NCBI GenBank assembly: GCA_964653075.1
Contig: CAZZAX010000090.1
Location: 1-24,291 of the forward strand
Direction: 5' to 3'
DNA length: 24,291 bases
DNA from: NIOZ-UU13 sp964653075
GTDB taxonomy: Bacteria > Planctomycetota > Phycisphaerae > Sedimentisphaerales > Anaerobacaceae
A program made the translations under genes and the position numbers. Below are positions 24,007 to 24,291 of the stretch, in pieces (position 1 is the first letter of the stretch; the number at the start of each line of letters is the position of its first letter). The notes under the pieces were generated by a model. The model was not told where the DNA came from. It saw nothing but the letters and a program-made list of their open reading frames with translations, and did no database searches.

Positions 24007-24234
24007 ATGCCAAGAGGTGACGGTACAGGCCCCATTGGTCAAGGACCGGGCACAGGACGTGGTATGGGACGAGGCCAGGGCCAAGGTAGAGGCAGGATGG
24101 GCGGACCATTTGCAGCGGGGCCGGGTGGAAATTGTGTATGTCCAAGCTGCGGAGCAACAGTCGCTCATGCTGCAGGACAGCCTTGTAATGCAACAAGCTG
24201 TTCTATATGTGGTACGAGAATGACGAGACAATAA
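24007..24234 (+). CDS. DUF5320-type protein fused to a zinc-ribbon-like Cys module
   Basis: The product has 75 residues. It starts MPRGDGTGPIGQGPGTGRGMG, matching the two preceding small genes, and passes through a Gly/Arg/Gln-rich linker. It ends in a Cys cluster, C-x-C-x2-C (CVCPSC, about 49-54) and a later C-x4-C-x2-C (CNATSCSIC), six cysteines well placed to bind zinc or an iron-sulfur cluster. AAGGA lies 8 bases before the ATG at 24007. The frame is open upstream to 23812, but that part only shadows the previous gene. It ends 57 bases before the window edge, where AGAGGTGAAAA looks like the ribosome site of another gene. Confidence 0.82.
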   Translation: MPRGDGTGPIGQGPGTGRGMGRGQGQGRGRMGGPFAAGPGGNCVCPSCGATVAHAAGQPCNATSCSICGTRMTRQ

Positions 24235-24291
24235 TCTTTTTAAGACACCTGCAAAATGAGTGAATTTGGCAGAGTCAAGTAGAGGTGAAAA

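Overview
The window looks like chromosomal DNA of an anaerobic bacterium, most likely a planctomycete of the Phycisphaerae/Sedimentisphaerales type. That placement is an inference. It rests on the mixed set of housekeeping genes, on a repeat whose translation is rich in Asn-Lys-Pro words (13.8-14.2 kb) of a kind I associate with Phycisphaerae genomes, and on an anaerobe-type NifX/DUF5320 cluster. No rRNA, tRNA, CRISPR array or transposase gene was found.

Layout. (1) 1-549 is gene-poor. (2) 550-5706, plus strand, is a glycogen/alpha-glucan cluster: a GT4 glycogen-synthase-like glycosyltransferase, a GH57 glucanohydrolase and a bacterial glycogen-debranching enzyme. The last carries an in-frame palindromic repeat. 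(3) 5743-13720, minus strand, is a long run of housekeeping and accessory genes. In order of transcription: rplM, rpsI, a terminator, an EamA transporter, argC; then a HEPN/MNT toxin-antitoxin pair and a carbon-nitrogen hydrolase; then a CPA2 antiporter with CBS domains, rnpA and a UroD/MtaA-like protein. (4) 13721-15279 is non-coding, AT-rich and full of repeats. (5) 15280-18950, plus strand, is a complete two-gene Gabija anti-phage system (gajA, gajB). It is clearly more AT-rich than its surroundings, ends in a strong terminator, and sits between copies of a short repeat (ATTTCTACCTGAGGC). (6) 19036-20108 is a gene graveyard: diverged tandem repeats, a decayed DUF3795 gene, and a frameshifted C-terminal remnant of a FabF-like ketoacyl synthase on the minus strand. 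(7) 20109-24291, plus strand, has a PAS-AAA-Fis sigma-54 activator, then two NifX/NifB-like cofactor-binding proteins, a DUF89 protein and three small Gly-rich DUF5320-type proteins. The middle DUF5320 gene is interrupted by an in-frame TAA.

How it fits together. The glucan genes would build, trim and debranch storage polysaccharide. Region 7 resembles the sigma-54-controlled orange-protein (ORP) loci of sulfate reducers. A good -24/-12 promoter lies 27 bases upstream of the first NifX-like gene, and a pair of TTGCA-type palindromes stands 110-150 bases further up, where an activator should bind. The MinD-type ATPases usual in such loci are not in the window and may lie beyond its right edge, where a ribosome-binding-site-like sequence is just visible. 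The most notable items are the Gabija island with its flanking repeats, the ORP-like operon with its regulatory region and unusual activator (GAFTDA in place of GAFTGA), the interrupted DUF5320 gene, and the repeat domesticated inside the debranching enzyme.
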